Shown: positions 1-12,600 of the stretch, piece after piece
Layout of the letters: each line of letters starts with the position of its first letter
Numbering within the stretch: position 1 is the stretch's first letter
Assembly: GCA_009801015.1 (NCBI GenBank)
Contig: VHZZ01000993.1
Span: 69,167 to 97,694 of the forward strand
Reading direction: 5' to 3'
From: Silene noctiflora
Taxonomy: Eukaryota; Streptophyta; Magnoliopsida; Caryophyllales; Caryophyllaceae
Length of the DNA stretch: 28,528 nucleotides
Made by a program: the position numbers and the translations under genes
The notes under the pieces: model-generated
What the model was told of the DNA's origin: nothing
What the model saw: the letters and a program-made list of their open reading frames with translations, nothing else
The model's database searches: none

Positions 1-320
1 ACTATTCGAACCAAGCTCGAAACCTTTCACTAGTTGAGTCATATTTCGACTAATTAGGATCTCATTTGCTTGTTCCGAGTATGCTCCTGCATCATGGTTA
101 ATATTATTTTGTCTTGAGTTATGCAATTATCTATTATGGTATAAATAAGCCGTATGCTCCAATATTTTTAGTTTTATTATATTATTTATATTTTGTACTT
201 TGACGTACATTAAATGATATTAATTAGTATTTAATTTAAAGTTATAATTTTGTGGATTGTGTTTTCAATTTTTTTCGTATTTAGTGTAATCGTTGAATAT
301 TTAACCCCCGAACAATTTTT
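1..320. other. AT-rich upstream region, no gene
   Basis: Very AT-rich DNA upstream of DCD with no coding frame. Apart from the TATA-like site at 140-147, I see no recognisable element. It is presumed to contain the promoter and 5' leader. Confidence 0.5.
140..147 (+). promoter_or_regulatory. possible TATA box upstream of DCD
   Basis: TATAAATA lies about 250 bases before ATG 396 in AT-rich DNA. It is the best TATA match on the + strand in the short upstream stretch available. Transcription from it would give a 5' leader of roughly 220 bases. No expression evidence is available, and AT-rich plant DNA gives such matches by chance. Confidence 0.3.
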
Positions 321-344
321 TTTGCACGGATTTTAAACTAGTTT
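321..344 (-). repeat. short terminus-like repeat, copy A
   Basis: Read on the minus strand, this 24-base stretch matches 22251-22274 at about 20 positions (core AACTAGTTTA..ATCC..GTGCAAAA). The shared sequence looks like a transposon end, because copy B continues into a small hairpin (CGTGCaaaatGCACG). No partner end or target duplication was found here, so the element type is unknown. It sits about 50 bases upstream of the DCD start. Confidence 0.35.
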
Positions 345-345
345 A

Positions 346-381
346 ATGAAAACCAAGCGTAAGAAGGTTTGTTTGAGTTGA
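346..381 (+). other. short upstream ORF in the DCD leader
   Basis: ATG at 346 opens an 11-codon frame (MKTKRKKVCLS) that stops at 379-381, just before the main ATG at 396 and out of frame with it. If the leader starts upstream of 346, this uORF could reduce initiation at 396 and favour the better-placed ATG at 486. This is an inference from sequence alone. Confidence 0.35.
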
Positions 382-395
382 GCGTGGCACTTGCG

Positions 396-587
396 ATGCA
401 TCTGACTTTGATCAGTTCAGCCTCTCCAAATCTCCCTCCGCTAACTCTCAAACATCAGCATCGTCTCACCGTGGTCAAGGCCACCATGTCTACAAGTTTC
501 AGCTTCCTTGAAAAGCGGGACTACGTTCCTCCGCCTTGGGCGTCTCATCTGTCTCCCCTTCCCTCACACATTTACTCTCTTGGCCAT
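396..587 (+). CDS. DCD: DCD exon 1
   Basis: Codes residues 1-64. The first in-frame ATG is at 396, because an in-frame TAA lies at 360-362. A second in-frame ATG at 486 has a good context (CCACC before it) and starts [18 protein letters not shown], which is where the conserved enzyme begins. The segment between the two ATGs ([11 protein letters not shown] and on) is rich in Ser, Thr, Leu and Lys and has no Asp or Glu, consistent with a cleavable mitochondrial or plastid presequence. The exon ends after PSHIYSLGH in phase 0, with donor gtaatt at 588. The open frame runs on into the intron to 635, but that part does not match the family. Confidence 0.9.
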
Positions 588-3500
588 GTAATTTCCACCG
601 TACTTTCTTTCGCCATTTCATTCCATCATCATTAATCTTTAATTAAATCCATCATATTTCTGCAGCTTCCTACTCCAATACACAGGTGGAATCTTCCTAA
701 TTTACCCCCTAACACCCAAGTTTGGTTGAAGGTACCGATTATTTTCATTTTAATATTGTTTTTTTGGCCTTTCCATTTTATTTAGCTTCATTATTTAAGT
801 CCAAATCTCATTCATAGCCTGCTTCAATTCCGTACTATTAGTCTGTGCGTTAGATATTAACTTGCTCAACTTTTTCTAGTTTAGTTGTATGTTAAACTTG
901 TTGGATCATCTATGTGCAACCCTATTGTAGGAAATAAGAAAAGAGAATGGAAAATGTTTTGTGGAATTTTCTGTGTGTTATTCAACGTAATAGCAATGTC
1001 AATATATACACCTTTCTGATGCTAAAGACTAGGAAAAACCTAACTAATATCCTAAACAAAATCCCCTAATTTAGGAATACATAGTGTGTACATAATAAAT
1101 ATCATATATGCAAATATTCTAAACTAACAGCATGATATTAGGAGAATATTATGCTAACACCTATTGTTGATAATTTTGTTTCAACTTATCAAGTTATATA
1201 ATAAATTTGTTCAATTATGAGAGGAACTTGTTACACTCTCTTATATTCCTGGTCTGTGACAAATCAACAAGTTTCTCCTATAATAAATGATAAATTTAAA
1301 ACGAAACACAATGTTGTTGAGATATATGAGAAAATTACCGATTTTTTTACATACAACTCATCTTTTCAAAGAGGCTAATGAGCGATTCTTTAGCGAGGAA
1401 GGATCTGTCTTTAACTTACGCCTCTTCTGTTTGTGAATTTATGGTTTAGTTCTTGGTTGTAAACATTACGACCGCATTGTATAGGTTTGAAAGTTACCAC
1501 AACTGATTTCTTTTAGAGTTATCAACTTCATTTATGGAAAGACCTATTTAGCTGTAATGACCGTTTTTGAGATCATGGTTAAAGCAAAAGCCTGTTTTTA
1601 ATATGTTGGTGAAAGGGATCAATTTGCTTCTGATGGGTTAATTCTTGCTATGTAGCTAACTAGCTATTACCGAAACTCTCTCTCATGTCCACAACTCTAA
1701 GAAGAAAGGTTCTCAAATTTGCTATTTTACATTCCATCCCATTTTGTCTTCTCCTAAGAATTCGATCTCACCGAAATCCAGTAAAAATGTAAGCTGGAAT
1801 TGGTTACCAATATGTCTGCGGGAGGATCAATTTCAAACTCCCTATTGCGTGACACAATGTAATTGAGATATTAGTTTGCACTATCGTTGTTATCTTATTT
1901 AAAATTTCTTCTCTGCTTCTTTTGGGATGTGGTAAATATAGGTAGCAGTATAGCATTATTTAAAATCCTCCTTTTTTGTGTTAAGAAGACTTTTGACCAT
2001 TTTGATGGAGGAAAACTGAGGGATTCTGTTTTATGCTCTTTATAATAATTGAAATTTTGAGCTGACTGGTACATTTGTTATTGTTGCAGCGGGATGATCT
2101 CTCAGGAATGCAGTTGAGTGGTAACAAAGTCAGAAAGCTGGAGTTTTTGATGGCAGATGCAGTCGCACAGGGTGCGGACTGCATTGTATCAATTGGTGGC
2201 ATCCAGAGTAACCACTGCAGAGCAACTGCTGTGGCTGCAAAATATCTTAATCTTGATTGTTTTCTAATCCTACGTACATCCAAGGTTCACTAGTTTAATT
2301 TAGATAAAATTTGCTTGATTTTCGAAAAATTGCTTGCTATAACCTATAATACTCTTCAAGATGTTCAGGCTATAGTAGACAAGGATCCTGGACTCATTGG
2401 TAACCTCTTGGTTGAGCGCTTAGTTGGAGCACATGTTGAACTCGTTTCAAAAGAAGAATATGCAAAAATTGGAAGTGTGGTTAGTGCATGTCTCTATGTT
2501 TCCATGTTATTGTTAGACTTTTTTTTTTTTCCTGACTTATTATATCCATTACTTTTTGTGCTGTTTTACCTTGATTTTTTCTGGAAAGCTTTTTGTGAGG
2601 ATTGAATGGATTTGAGTGCTTGATTAATATGCTTCTTATCTATATTATGTCATATTGTCTTTTATGAAATTAGGGAATTGTAAATTAATGAGCGTGGAAG
2701 AAATATGTGATTGGAAACAACTATCCTCTTGTTGCAACCAGTGATAAATTATCTAAGAACTTGATCCGTTTGACCCCACTGAGTCTGTACTAGCATGATT
2801 CTTTGGAATGTCAGCAATGTTGAGACTTGAGAGACTGCCAGATTACACTATTAATAATTAATATTTACATTACGGTAGTTGTACACTTATCCCTACTATT
2901 TCTGCCTCTTTCGTTGTAAATCCTGAGTCACCCTACCTAGGGTATAGTAAATAGCCTAATGATCGAGGAAGAATATTAAGCAAATACTGTTTTAATTTTC
3001 CTGAATCTATGGTCCCTATACCTCATCAATTGAACATACTTATATAAGAAGTTTACTGACCAGGTTTCTGGAGTTTGGACAAAGCGTTAATCCAATATGG
3101 TCGGACACTCTGACCTTAGGTAATAATGGGCCGGTCATACCAAATTTCATTCATCAAGTCCTCAAAAGATAAACCTAAATATTTGAAAGCATCTGATTGT
3201 CTGATTTCCCCTGTTTTTTTAAACCATGAATCACGATGCTTGATGATGTCGGTTATGTTAAGAAGAGACCGCCAAATTGATAATTCTGTTTCTTTCATTG
3301 TAAACCTTGAGGCACTCTACCTAGGGCATAATAATTGCCTAATAGGCATACATAGAACTGGGAGAACAAACTAAATTAAACCCGAAAAAGCGATCTCAAA
3401 TGTTCGAATTGAAAACCGATAGAAGACCAGAAGTGGGTAATCTGAAATCTATACCGAAAACCGATTCAACCCGAATCGAATTGAAATCGAACTACAAGTG

Positions 3501-3640
3501 GCACATCCAGTAACCGATTTCAACCAGAACCGACTTGGCCTTAATCGAAATAGACCTGCAAGGAACAGAGCCGAAATAAAGTAGATTGATTTCAACTTGA
3601 ACCACTGAAAGGACCCAATTTTACTATTTAGCAAACAAAT

Positions 3641-3676
<36 letters not shown>

Positions 3677-6600
3677 TCAAAGCCTTAGTTCCAAAATGAT
3701 TTTGGGGCTGGTCGGCTGATAGGAATCATCATCTCTTTTTTTTGGTGGAATGTTAATTCTTGTATTAGATAATAACGAAGTACCTCACCAATGTCTCTTA
3801 CATCACAGCCTTTTCAAGTACTATATGCTAGCTACTTTTACACAAACCCTAAGCTTTACACCAATCCTTAGTTTCACTACGACTAACAGTCCAAATTTTA
3901 GTCCTAATGCGCACCCCAACCTGATGCTTCACCTGTTGCAATATCAAATCAGGATGTGTTAACACCAACTCAACACGACACCTATTTCTAGCCAGCCATA
4001 TTTGATAAATGAGGGCATGAAGTGCTTCATAGATCACATGTTTCTTCAGCATTGAACGAGTCTTCAGTCTCCTGCACCATTCCATAACATGCTGCTGAGG
4101 AATGCAACATTTCAGCTAACAGTTCAACAACATCAAGCATCTCTGACTGAATGCACAGTCAAAGAACAAATGCTCCCGAGTCTCTGTAGCCACTCCACAC
4201 AGATCACACCCAGCATCTGAAGCAAATGCAAGCAGCCCTAGCCCTAAGTGAACCCGGTTTTGCTCTTTTTCAAAATTTGAGGTCGAACATGAAATCCGTC
4301 TAAGAACATGCCTCGTTTTTTGGTCCAACTCAATTCTAGGGAGAGTTTTGGACATTTTTGTCTGGAGAAGTCATCTTAATAAGGCACACACAAAGAGTTA
4401 TGCAGCAAATCAAAACCGGGTGCAAACACTTCCTCGGTTTTGAGCAATGTGCAAGATGTCGCTTTCTACCTTTCCTAATTTGTTCAAGCAGCTCTAGGAC
4501 TCATGTGGAAGTTTTCCAAGACCATACACGGTCCTCCCAAGCAGCCAAAATCTGTCCCTATATCATAAATAAGGAGTTGAGCAAATAAACAAAGGAGGAT
4601 TGGACTATTAGTTTACTTTTCAGCTTTATTGCTCTATGTCCCTTTCATTTCAGTTTGTGTAAGGAGTTGTAAGCCCTATGCTGCCGTTTCCTTGTACTAT
4701 AGCAGCTCCCTTTTGTAGCCTTTGGATGTAAGTTGTATTCAAGGGTCAAGATTGAAAGGCTTGTCCTATAAAAGCCAAGCTANCCACATGTATTATTCAG
4801 ATTTGAATGCCAAAAAACACAAGTTGAAAACTTCANGTTTTTCACTTATTCTTCTTTGCTTAGTGCTAGAAAACCCTCCATTTCTAAGTGCTTGGAGTTG
4901 AGTGTGTCCTTGGCTGTGTGNTTGGACTCTCTCTTAGTCTTGATCCTTGGCTAAGTGCTTGGTTCAAGTCATATCTTCTCACTCAACTTTAATCATTTTA
5001 GCAAAGCAAAACTGATTGTTTAGGGCCTGTTTTGCATTGTTCTTTCAAAAGCTTATGTTTTAGTCCAGCATCCCCATTGCCACCCAGATGTAGCATTCTG
5101 TCCTTGGTATACAATCTCCTAAGCACATACAACCACACAATGAATGAATGCTTAGGCACATTCACTCTGTTCCAAACAATATTGTACCACCAAACTATGT
5201 CATGTGAAACCATGAGCCATGTATATCCAACAACAGGAGAATACCTACCATTGTTTGTGCACCAGACTCCATTAACATACCCCTGTTTCATCCTTTCCTT
5301 AACCTTGCTTATTTGTTGCCACGTCCAACTTGTATTAAGAGTAGGTTGATAGCTAAATCAGTCTTGCTGCTTGACATACACATGGTTAACCCTCCTGATC
5401 CACAAATGATCCTCCTTGCAAGCCAACCACCATGTATACTCCCAAACACTGCTACATTCCACACATTGCTGTTTATTAATCCCCAATCCACCCACTTCCA
5501 TATCTAAACAAACTTTCTCCCATGAAACAGGAGGACTTCTGTGATAACTTTCAGCTCCTTCCCACAAATAGTTCCTACATATGTTCATTATCTTTGTGAT
5601 AATGGTTTTAGGGATGATGAAAATCCTTGCCCAATATGACGAACGACGAATGAAGCTGTGAAAGAACAGATTTAACTAGCACCAAACGACCAGCATAACT
5701 CACCATTCTAGCTCCCCATCCCCTTATTTTACTTACCATCTTCTCCACCAGCCTCGAGCAATCCCCAACAGCATTCCTTTTATAAGAAATAGGGATCCCT
5801 AAGTACCTAAAAGGGAACTTATCTAGCTGAATTCCAGACATTAATAAGATACACTGAAGGTCACTAGGTACAATCCCATTACAATAGAGCTCTGATTTAT
5901 CTTTATTCATCTCAAGACCTGATGCAGCAGCAAATGTCATAAAGCCCCTGAGAATAGTTTTAATAGATGCTTGATCACCCCTGCAAAAGAGAAGCAAGTC
6001 ATCTGCAAAGCACAAATGACACAGCTTCAGAGTTTTACACAATGGATGATATCTGAACTCCCTCCTTTGCACCACAACATCCAGTATCCTTGAAAAATAC
6101 TCCATGCATATAGTAAAAATTAATGGAGACATAGGATCTCCTTGTCGTATGCCCCTGTTCCCTTCAAAATAACCAAAACAGCTCCCATAAATTGACAAAG
6201 TATAAATAGGGGTAGTAATGCATTCCATCATTAACCCAACAAGTTTATCAGGAAATCCCAATGCCCTCTAACATATGTTCAATGAATGGCCACTCAATAG
6301 AATCATAAGCCTTTCTTAAATCCACTTTCATAATGCATCTAGGCGAACAAGATTTCCTATTGTACAACCTCAACCTCACCAAATCCTGACAGATAAGGAT
6401 ATTATCTACTATATCCCTACCCTTAATAAAAGCACTCTGATTTGCACTAATGACGTAAGGCAACACAGCTGCCACCCTATTACAGATGAGCTTGGTAATG
6501 CATTTATAAATGACATTACAACAAGTCAGCAACACTTTCAGGTCTTGTCTTCTTTGGTATCAAAGTTAACACAGTAGCATTTACTTGTTTAAGTAATTTG

Positions 6601-9600
6601 CCCTTAGCAAAAACCTCGTTAATAGCATGGCATATATCATCTCCAATCACCCCATATGAGTCTCTGAAAAATTGACTATTATAGCCATTACTTGTTAGCT
6701 CGGTTAGAAAAAAAGAGCTTCTCTAATCTCCTCATTTGTTACTGTTAGCAATAGATGTTGTCTATGCATATCATTCAACACTTTCCCTCTTCTAACAGTG
6801 GGATAATGCACCTGAGCCACTAGCTTGCTTGATCCTAGCAAACCCTTATAGTACTCCATGAATGCCCCGTCAATACCCTGTGCATCCATATGGGTAGTCC
6901 CCTGAGTATCCTGAATAACTACAATCTTGTTCAGCATTCTCCTACTTTTGGAAATAGTGAGAATTTGCATCCCCTTCTTCTAACCAAGTTGTTTTAGCTA
7001 TTTGAGCTAAGAAGTCATTCCTAGCTGTATCCAGCTCCCTATATGTGATAGTTGCTTGTCTCTCCTGCTGTAACAAGTTAACATTCTGAATATCCCCCTG
7101 AAGCCTCACCTGAATCTGCTCCATGTTTACCTTTGCTATTCTAGCAGCAACCTCTACATTAGCAAAGGCTTCATTGTTCAACTTCCTCAATTCATGCTTC
7201 AGTAGCTTCATCTTCCTTCATCTTCCTGACAATCTGAAACATCTTAATGCCCTTAATGTTTTGATGCCACATCTTCTCAATAACTGAAATAAAATTCTCA
7301 TCTCTACCCCACATATTGAAGTACTTAAAACAGCCTCTTCTTCTTTCAGAATTCCTCCATAATTTCATAACACAAGGATTATGGTCAAATAAACCCTCAG
7401 GGAGAAAATTAGTGATACAATCAGGGAATGTCACCAGCCATTCCATGTTCACCAATACCCTATCAATCCTACTAAATCTCCTCCCATCCCCTTCCTGCTT
7501 ATTACTCCAAGTGAAGAAAGCACCATAATTAGGTATATCAGCTATCTCACATGCCTCAGTACAATCCAAAAATCTTTTAACTTCTGCCTCTGTAACCACT
7601 GATCCAATGCGTTTATCATAGCCCAACACATTGTTAAAGTCTCCACACACTATCCAAGGACCATGAATCCTACTATGCATTTCTTCTAGAGATTCCCATA
7701 GAGTCTCTCTTTCACCTAAGCCTATTGAGCCCATGCACAAATGATATCCACCAAGAAATGCCAGATGGTCTATAGGTCACTTTGCAATGAATCACCTGCA
7801 CTGGCTGTGCCTCACATATAATCAAATCAAGATGAAAAATGCCATCATCCCACAAGACCCACAGTCTACCCCCTTCACAAATATTATTATTAGTGATCAA
7901 AGACCACTAACTACCTAGTCCATTATGAGCTTTATTGATAGAACTACTTCTAACTCTAGTTTCCATTAAACTAACTAACCCTATATTATTATTCTGCAGA
8001 TCTCTGCTTATTAAGGCTATTACACCCTCTGACATTCCAGAAGCCAAGACTAACCATGATCCAGAGACAACAGGCCAACCTCCTTCCCACCATTACCCCC
8101 ACTACCTCCAGGATCAGTAGTATTAAGTGCATCAAGGAAGGATTTCTGACTCCCATCTCCACTTCCCCCACCATCTTGTCTATTCATCTTTGTAATAATT
8201 CTAGTTGAGGAAGTAAGCACTCTATTAGCAATACCAAGCATAGGAGTGATAAGAGGAGCCCCCATACCAGTATGAGCAGGAGTGCAAGCAGGGGTAACCA
8301 CAGGCACCCTAGTCCCATTGATCACTGGCGATTCCTGCACATTCAACTTAAAACCAGCATCTCCTCCCGTACAACCTGCAGCTTTGCCACATTCAGGTCT
8401 CCATACTTGTTTCTGTTTCTTTTGTAGTTTCTCCTGTCGAATTTCCTTCTGCCTACATTGTTTGGTATCAATGTCCCAATCCCTTACACTCACCACTTCT
8501 TATAGGTTTCCATTCATAATTCATAATGTATTATCTGATGATGAGAAACATCCAATTCATCCAAGAACCTAACAGAATCAGGAAGTGGCTGACCAATTTT
8601 GACCTTTACCATAACCCTAGCAAAACCAAGGAACATTTTCTCCTGTGTATCAATATCCAATCTCACAGGTGTCCCAACTAACCCAGCAATCTTCAATAAC
8701 GCAGGACCCCAGAACTTAGGATTCAGCCCATACAATCTAATCCAGATGGGAACACAATCAACATCTTCTTTCACAAGGTTCACAACAGGCTTCCATTCTT
8801 TGACAATGACTGGTTTATTGTCAAAGAATAGAGGTCATGCCTGCAACACCAACCTCTTCTTCTCCACAGTTTTAAATCTAACCAAGAAAACCCCATTAGA
8901 CTTAAACGCAATTTTGTCAATTGTTTCCGCATTCCAAACCCTCTTAACATAGCCATTTACAACACTCCCCTTGGAGGATTGGCCCCAAGAATATAACAAT
9001 AAACCGCATGGGACCAATATTCAAATTCCGATTGGACATCATCAGGAGTTAATTGAAGCGTACCGGAAGAAATAGATAAATAGATGTTGGACTAGCTTGG
9101 CTCTTGTTTACCACCTCAGTCCATTCGCCATCTTCATCGATTTCAATTCTGAATTCATATTGAAAGGTTTTAATCCAGCATCAGATGATACTCCATCTCC
9201 CGTCGCACTCTCAGAAGTTCCAATTACGTCCTCACTAATCTTATTGCCTTCCATATTTTTGTGATTATTAATAGATTGATTAGAAAAAATAGAACTTTTA
9301 CTCTTAGATTTTGATTTTTGTAGAGATCTATTATGGAGTGTAATACTCAGGGACTTAACAGAAACAACAGAAACAACAGAAACAGGGAATTTCAAACAAC
9401 TCAAACAAAATAAAATCTGGATAATTTGTTGTGAATGCAACGACTTTCAGGTATTTGAAAGAAATAGTAAAAGACCTCCTAAATTCATGAAATTTGGGGA
9501 TAAATTTGTCCTAAGAGTAAACTAACTNTGATGAAAATTTCAAGAATTATCCTTGAGGTTAACTATTTTTAAAGACTCAAGCAACTCTGACAGTTACTGA

Positions 9601-12600
9601 TGGACACTGACANAAACTNGCCTNAGAAANAAAAGTGACTGTNATTTGGGANTGGGGATATAATTATCAACTTAAAACTCCACAGAATGNTCACAGGNTG
9701 TTCTAAGACAATAATTTGAGAGATTAAANTCAAGAAACCACAGCTTAGCACAGGATTCTCAAGCTCAACTCAACAACAAGGTCCTTCAAACCACAGTCAG
9801 AGCACAGGTTAGATGGAGCCTTGCCATAGGTTCTTAATTAACACTCATAGTCTAAGCATAAAATGTTATTAAGCCTGACTCTAAAACTACAGCCTTGGCA
9901 TAAGTTTGAGAGATTTAAACTTCGAGAGAATTCTCAGGATTTTTTTTATCAAAAATAAGTCTGCCTTAATGCAGTGGAGTAGAGGTCCTTATATAGGCCT
10001 CTTCTTGCTATTTCAGTACAAAATAAACCTAGGATTCTTATCTAAGGGCGAAGATCAATCCCTAGGATACAAACAAAGTTCTTAAAGTTATTTACAAGCT
10101 CAGAAAATAAAGATAAATCCAAACTGAAAGTGGCAAAAGTAACATTGCAGGTGACAGTGACATTTTGTGCATTTGGCAGTGGTTTTCCGTGGTTTTCCCT
10201 TGGCCTGGAGCTTGAGGACGAGTTGTTATAAATGCTCCTTTTGGCTTTCTCTATGCTGTACTGGAAACAAGCAAGGCAACTCCAAAAGTATTTTAGGAAA
10301 ACAACTCTCCTTGCTTAACCAAATAAGGAAATCTGCTTTATGCTTTTTCTTCCTTGTCTGTAACGTTTTCTTTTCAGTTGGGATTTGCTGTTGTTTGCAG
10401 TGAGAATTTGTCTTGGCTCCTTAGGACTTTTCTGGACTCAGTTGAGTAAGTTTTAAGCTCTGCCACTGGTGGTTGTACTCAGGGGAAAAGTTTCTAGCTC
10501 CCAAAACTGACCTGTGAAAACTATGACTGTTGCTTAGGCCCTGGTTTGTGTTGGCCTTGCCCTGAGCTCCTGCTGCAGTCTCCCCAGGTTGATTTGGGCT
10601 TGTCCTCAAGCCTGTAGCTTCCTCTTCCTCATGGTCTTCATAGTAAGGGCTCAGATCCCCTATATTGAAAGTGCCATGTACTCCATAGTCACCTGACAAA
10701 TCAACTTTGTATGCATTTGGCCCTATCTTTTCTATGACCTTAAATGGACCCTCAGGGGCAGGAGTTTGTTATTTCTTTTTGCTGGAAATCTCTCCTTAGA
10801 TGAATCCAGACCAAGTCCCCTGGCACAAACTCTGTTTTTCTTCTAGGAACCTTGGACTGTTTCTTGTACCTCTCATTAGTTTTCTCAATGTGTTTCTTGA
10901 CTGACTCATGTAACTTCATCATCTGCTCAACCCTGTTCTTAGCATCAAAATTCACTTCTTTCTTAGGCACATTAGATAGTTCCAAGGGCATGAGTGGATT
11001 AATCCCATAGACTATCTCATTGCATTAGATGGTGCTTTGGTAAAAGCAAATTCAGCTTGTGACAGTTTTAAGTCCCAATCTTTTAAAGACTTACTTACAA
11101 TGCACCTCAGTATTCTCCCCAGAGTTTTGTTAGTGACCTAGTGACCTGACCATCTGTTTGAGGGTGGTGAGAAGTACTGAACAACAGCTTAGTCTTCAGC
11201 AGTCTCCATAGGGTCTTCCAGAAATAGCTCATGAACCTGGTGTCTCGATCAGAGACTATGGTCTTAGGCACTCCATGTACTTTCACAATCTCCTTGAGGT
11301 ATAGCTCAGCAACACTAGCAGCATCCTCAGTCTTTTTGCTTGCTATGAAATGAGCCATCTTACTGAACCTGTCAACAACCACCATCACTGAATCTTTGCC
11401 TCTGTGTCCTTGGCAATGCAACAACAAAGTCCATGCTTACATCCTCCCAAGGCTTGCTTGGTACTGGCAAGGGTGTGTAGGGACCAGCTTGGAATGAGCT
11501 CTTGGCCTGCTGGCACACTGAACACCTTCTGAGGATAACTTGGACATCCCCCATCATCCTGGGCCAGTGTCTTCTGGACCCCAAAATGTCCCCCTAGGCC
11601 ACCTGAGTGCACCTCTTTGATAAGCAGATCTCTGTAAGAACCCCTTGGCACACATAGCTTGTTGCCCTGGAACAAGAAGCCCTTCTGCAGCATATACTTG
11701 CATATACTTGCTTCCCTGAGCCCTGCTCCCCTCAATTTGAGCTATCCACTCTTCAGAATCATCCTTGTACATTTCCTTCATGAATTCAAAGCCTAGGACC
11801 CTCTGTTCCATGACTGTCAGCAAGGAATGTCTCCTTGAGAGGGCATCTGCAACAACATTTTGCTTACCCTCCTTGTATTTGCTTGAGAAGGTGAAGGATT
11901 GTAAGAATTCAACCCATTTGGCATGTATGTGGTTCAGCTTGTGTTGGCCACTAAGGCCTCATGGTCAGAGTGCAACACAAAAGGCTTGGGTTTTAGGTAG
12001 TGACTCCAATGAGAAAGGGCTCTGACAAGTGCATAGAATTCCTTGTCATAAGTGGAGTAGTTTAGTTTGGCACCATTTAACTTCTCACTNAAATAAGCCA
12101 CTGGTTTCTGGCCNTGAATNAGNACTGCACCAATGCCAACACCACTGGCATCACACTCTACTTCAAACAGTTGATCAAAATCAGGCAGCTTCAGAATGGG
12201 AGCTTCACACATTAATCTTTTGATTTTGTCAAATGACTATTGAGCATTTTCAGTCCATTTGAACTCCCCTCTCTTCATGCACTCAGTGATAGGTGCATAG
12301 TGATAGGTGCATAGGTGCAACAACTGAGCTGAAATTTTTAATGAACCTCCTGTAAAAAGATGTCAAACCATGGAACCCCCTGACTTCAGTGATTGTTCTA
12401 GGAGTTGGCCAAGACTGGATTGCTGCAATTTTGTCTTGGTCAGCTGCGATACCTCTCCTAGACACAATGTATCCGAGAAATGCCACCTCCTCAGTCATGA
12501 AGATGCATTTCTCTAACTTACCAAACAGTCTCCGATCCTTGAGAATCTTGAAAATAATTTCAAGATGATTGAGATGCTCACTCTTGTTACTGCTGTAGAT

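Noticed and set aside
369-395. TTG at 369 as start of the first frame
   Set aside because: This is a nuclear plant gene. The first in-frame ATG is at 396, and TTG starts are not expected.
588-635. Reading exon 1 straight through as an 88-residue protein
   Set aside because: Similarity to DCD stops exactly at a GT donor (588) and resumes in phase at 666. The extra residues match nothing.
3641-3679. CAA repeat as a plain microsatellite or CRISPR-like array
   Set aside because: It adjoins the typical 3' end of RTE LINEs, whose tails are TTG repeats on the minus strand. There are no spacers.
9569-9751. 60-codon minus-strand frame, also present at 15071-15253
   Set aside because: It lies wholly inside both LTR copies and repeats because the LTR repeats. 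Not a gene.
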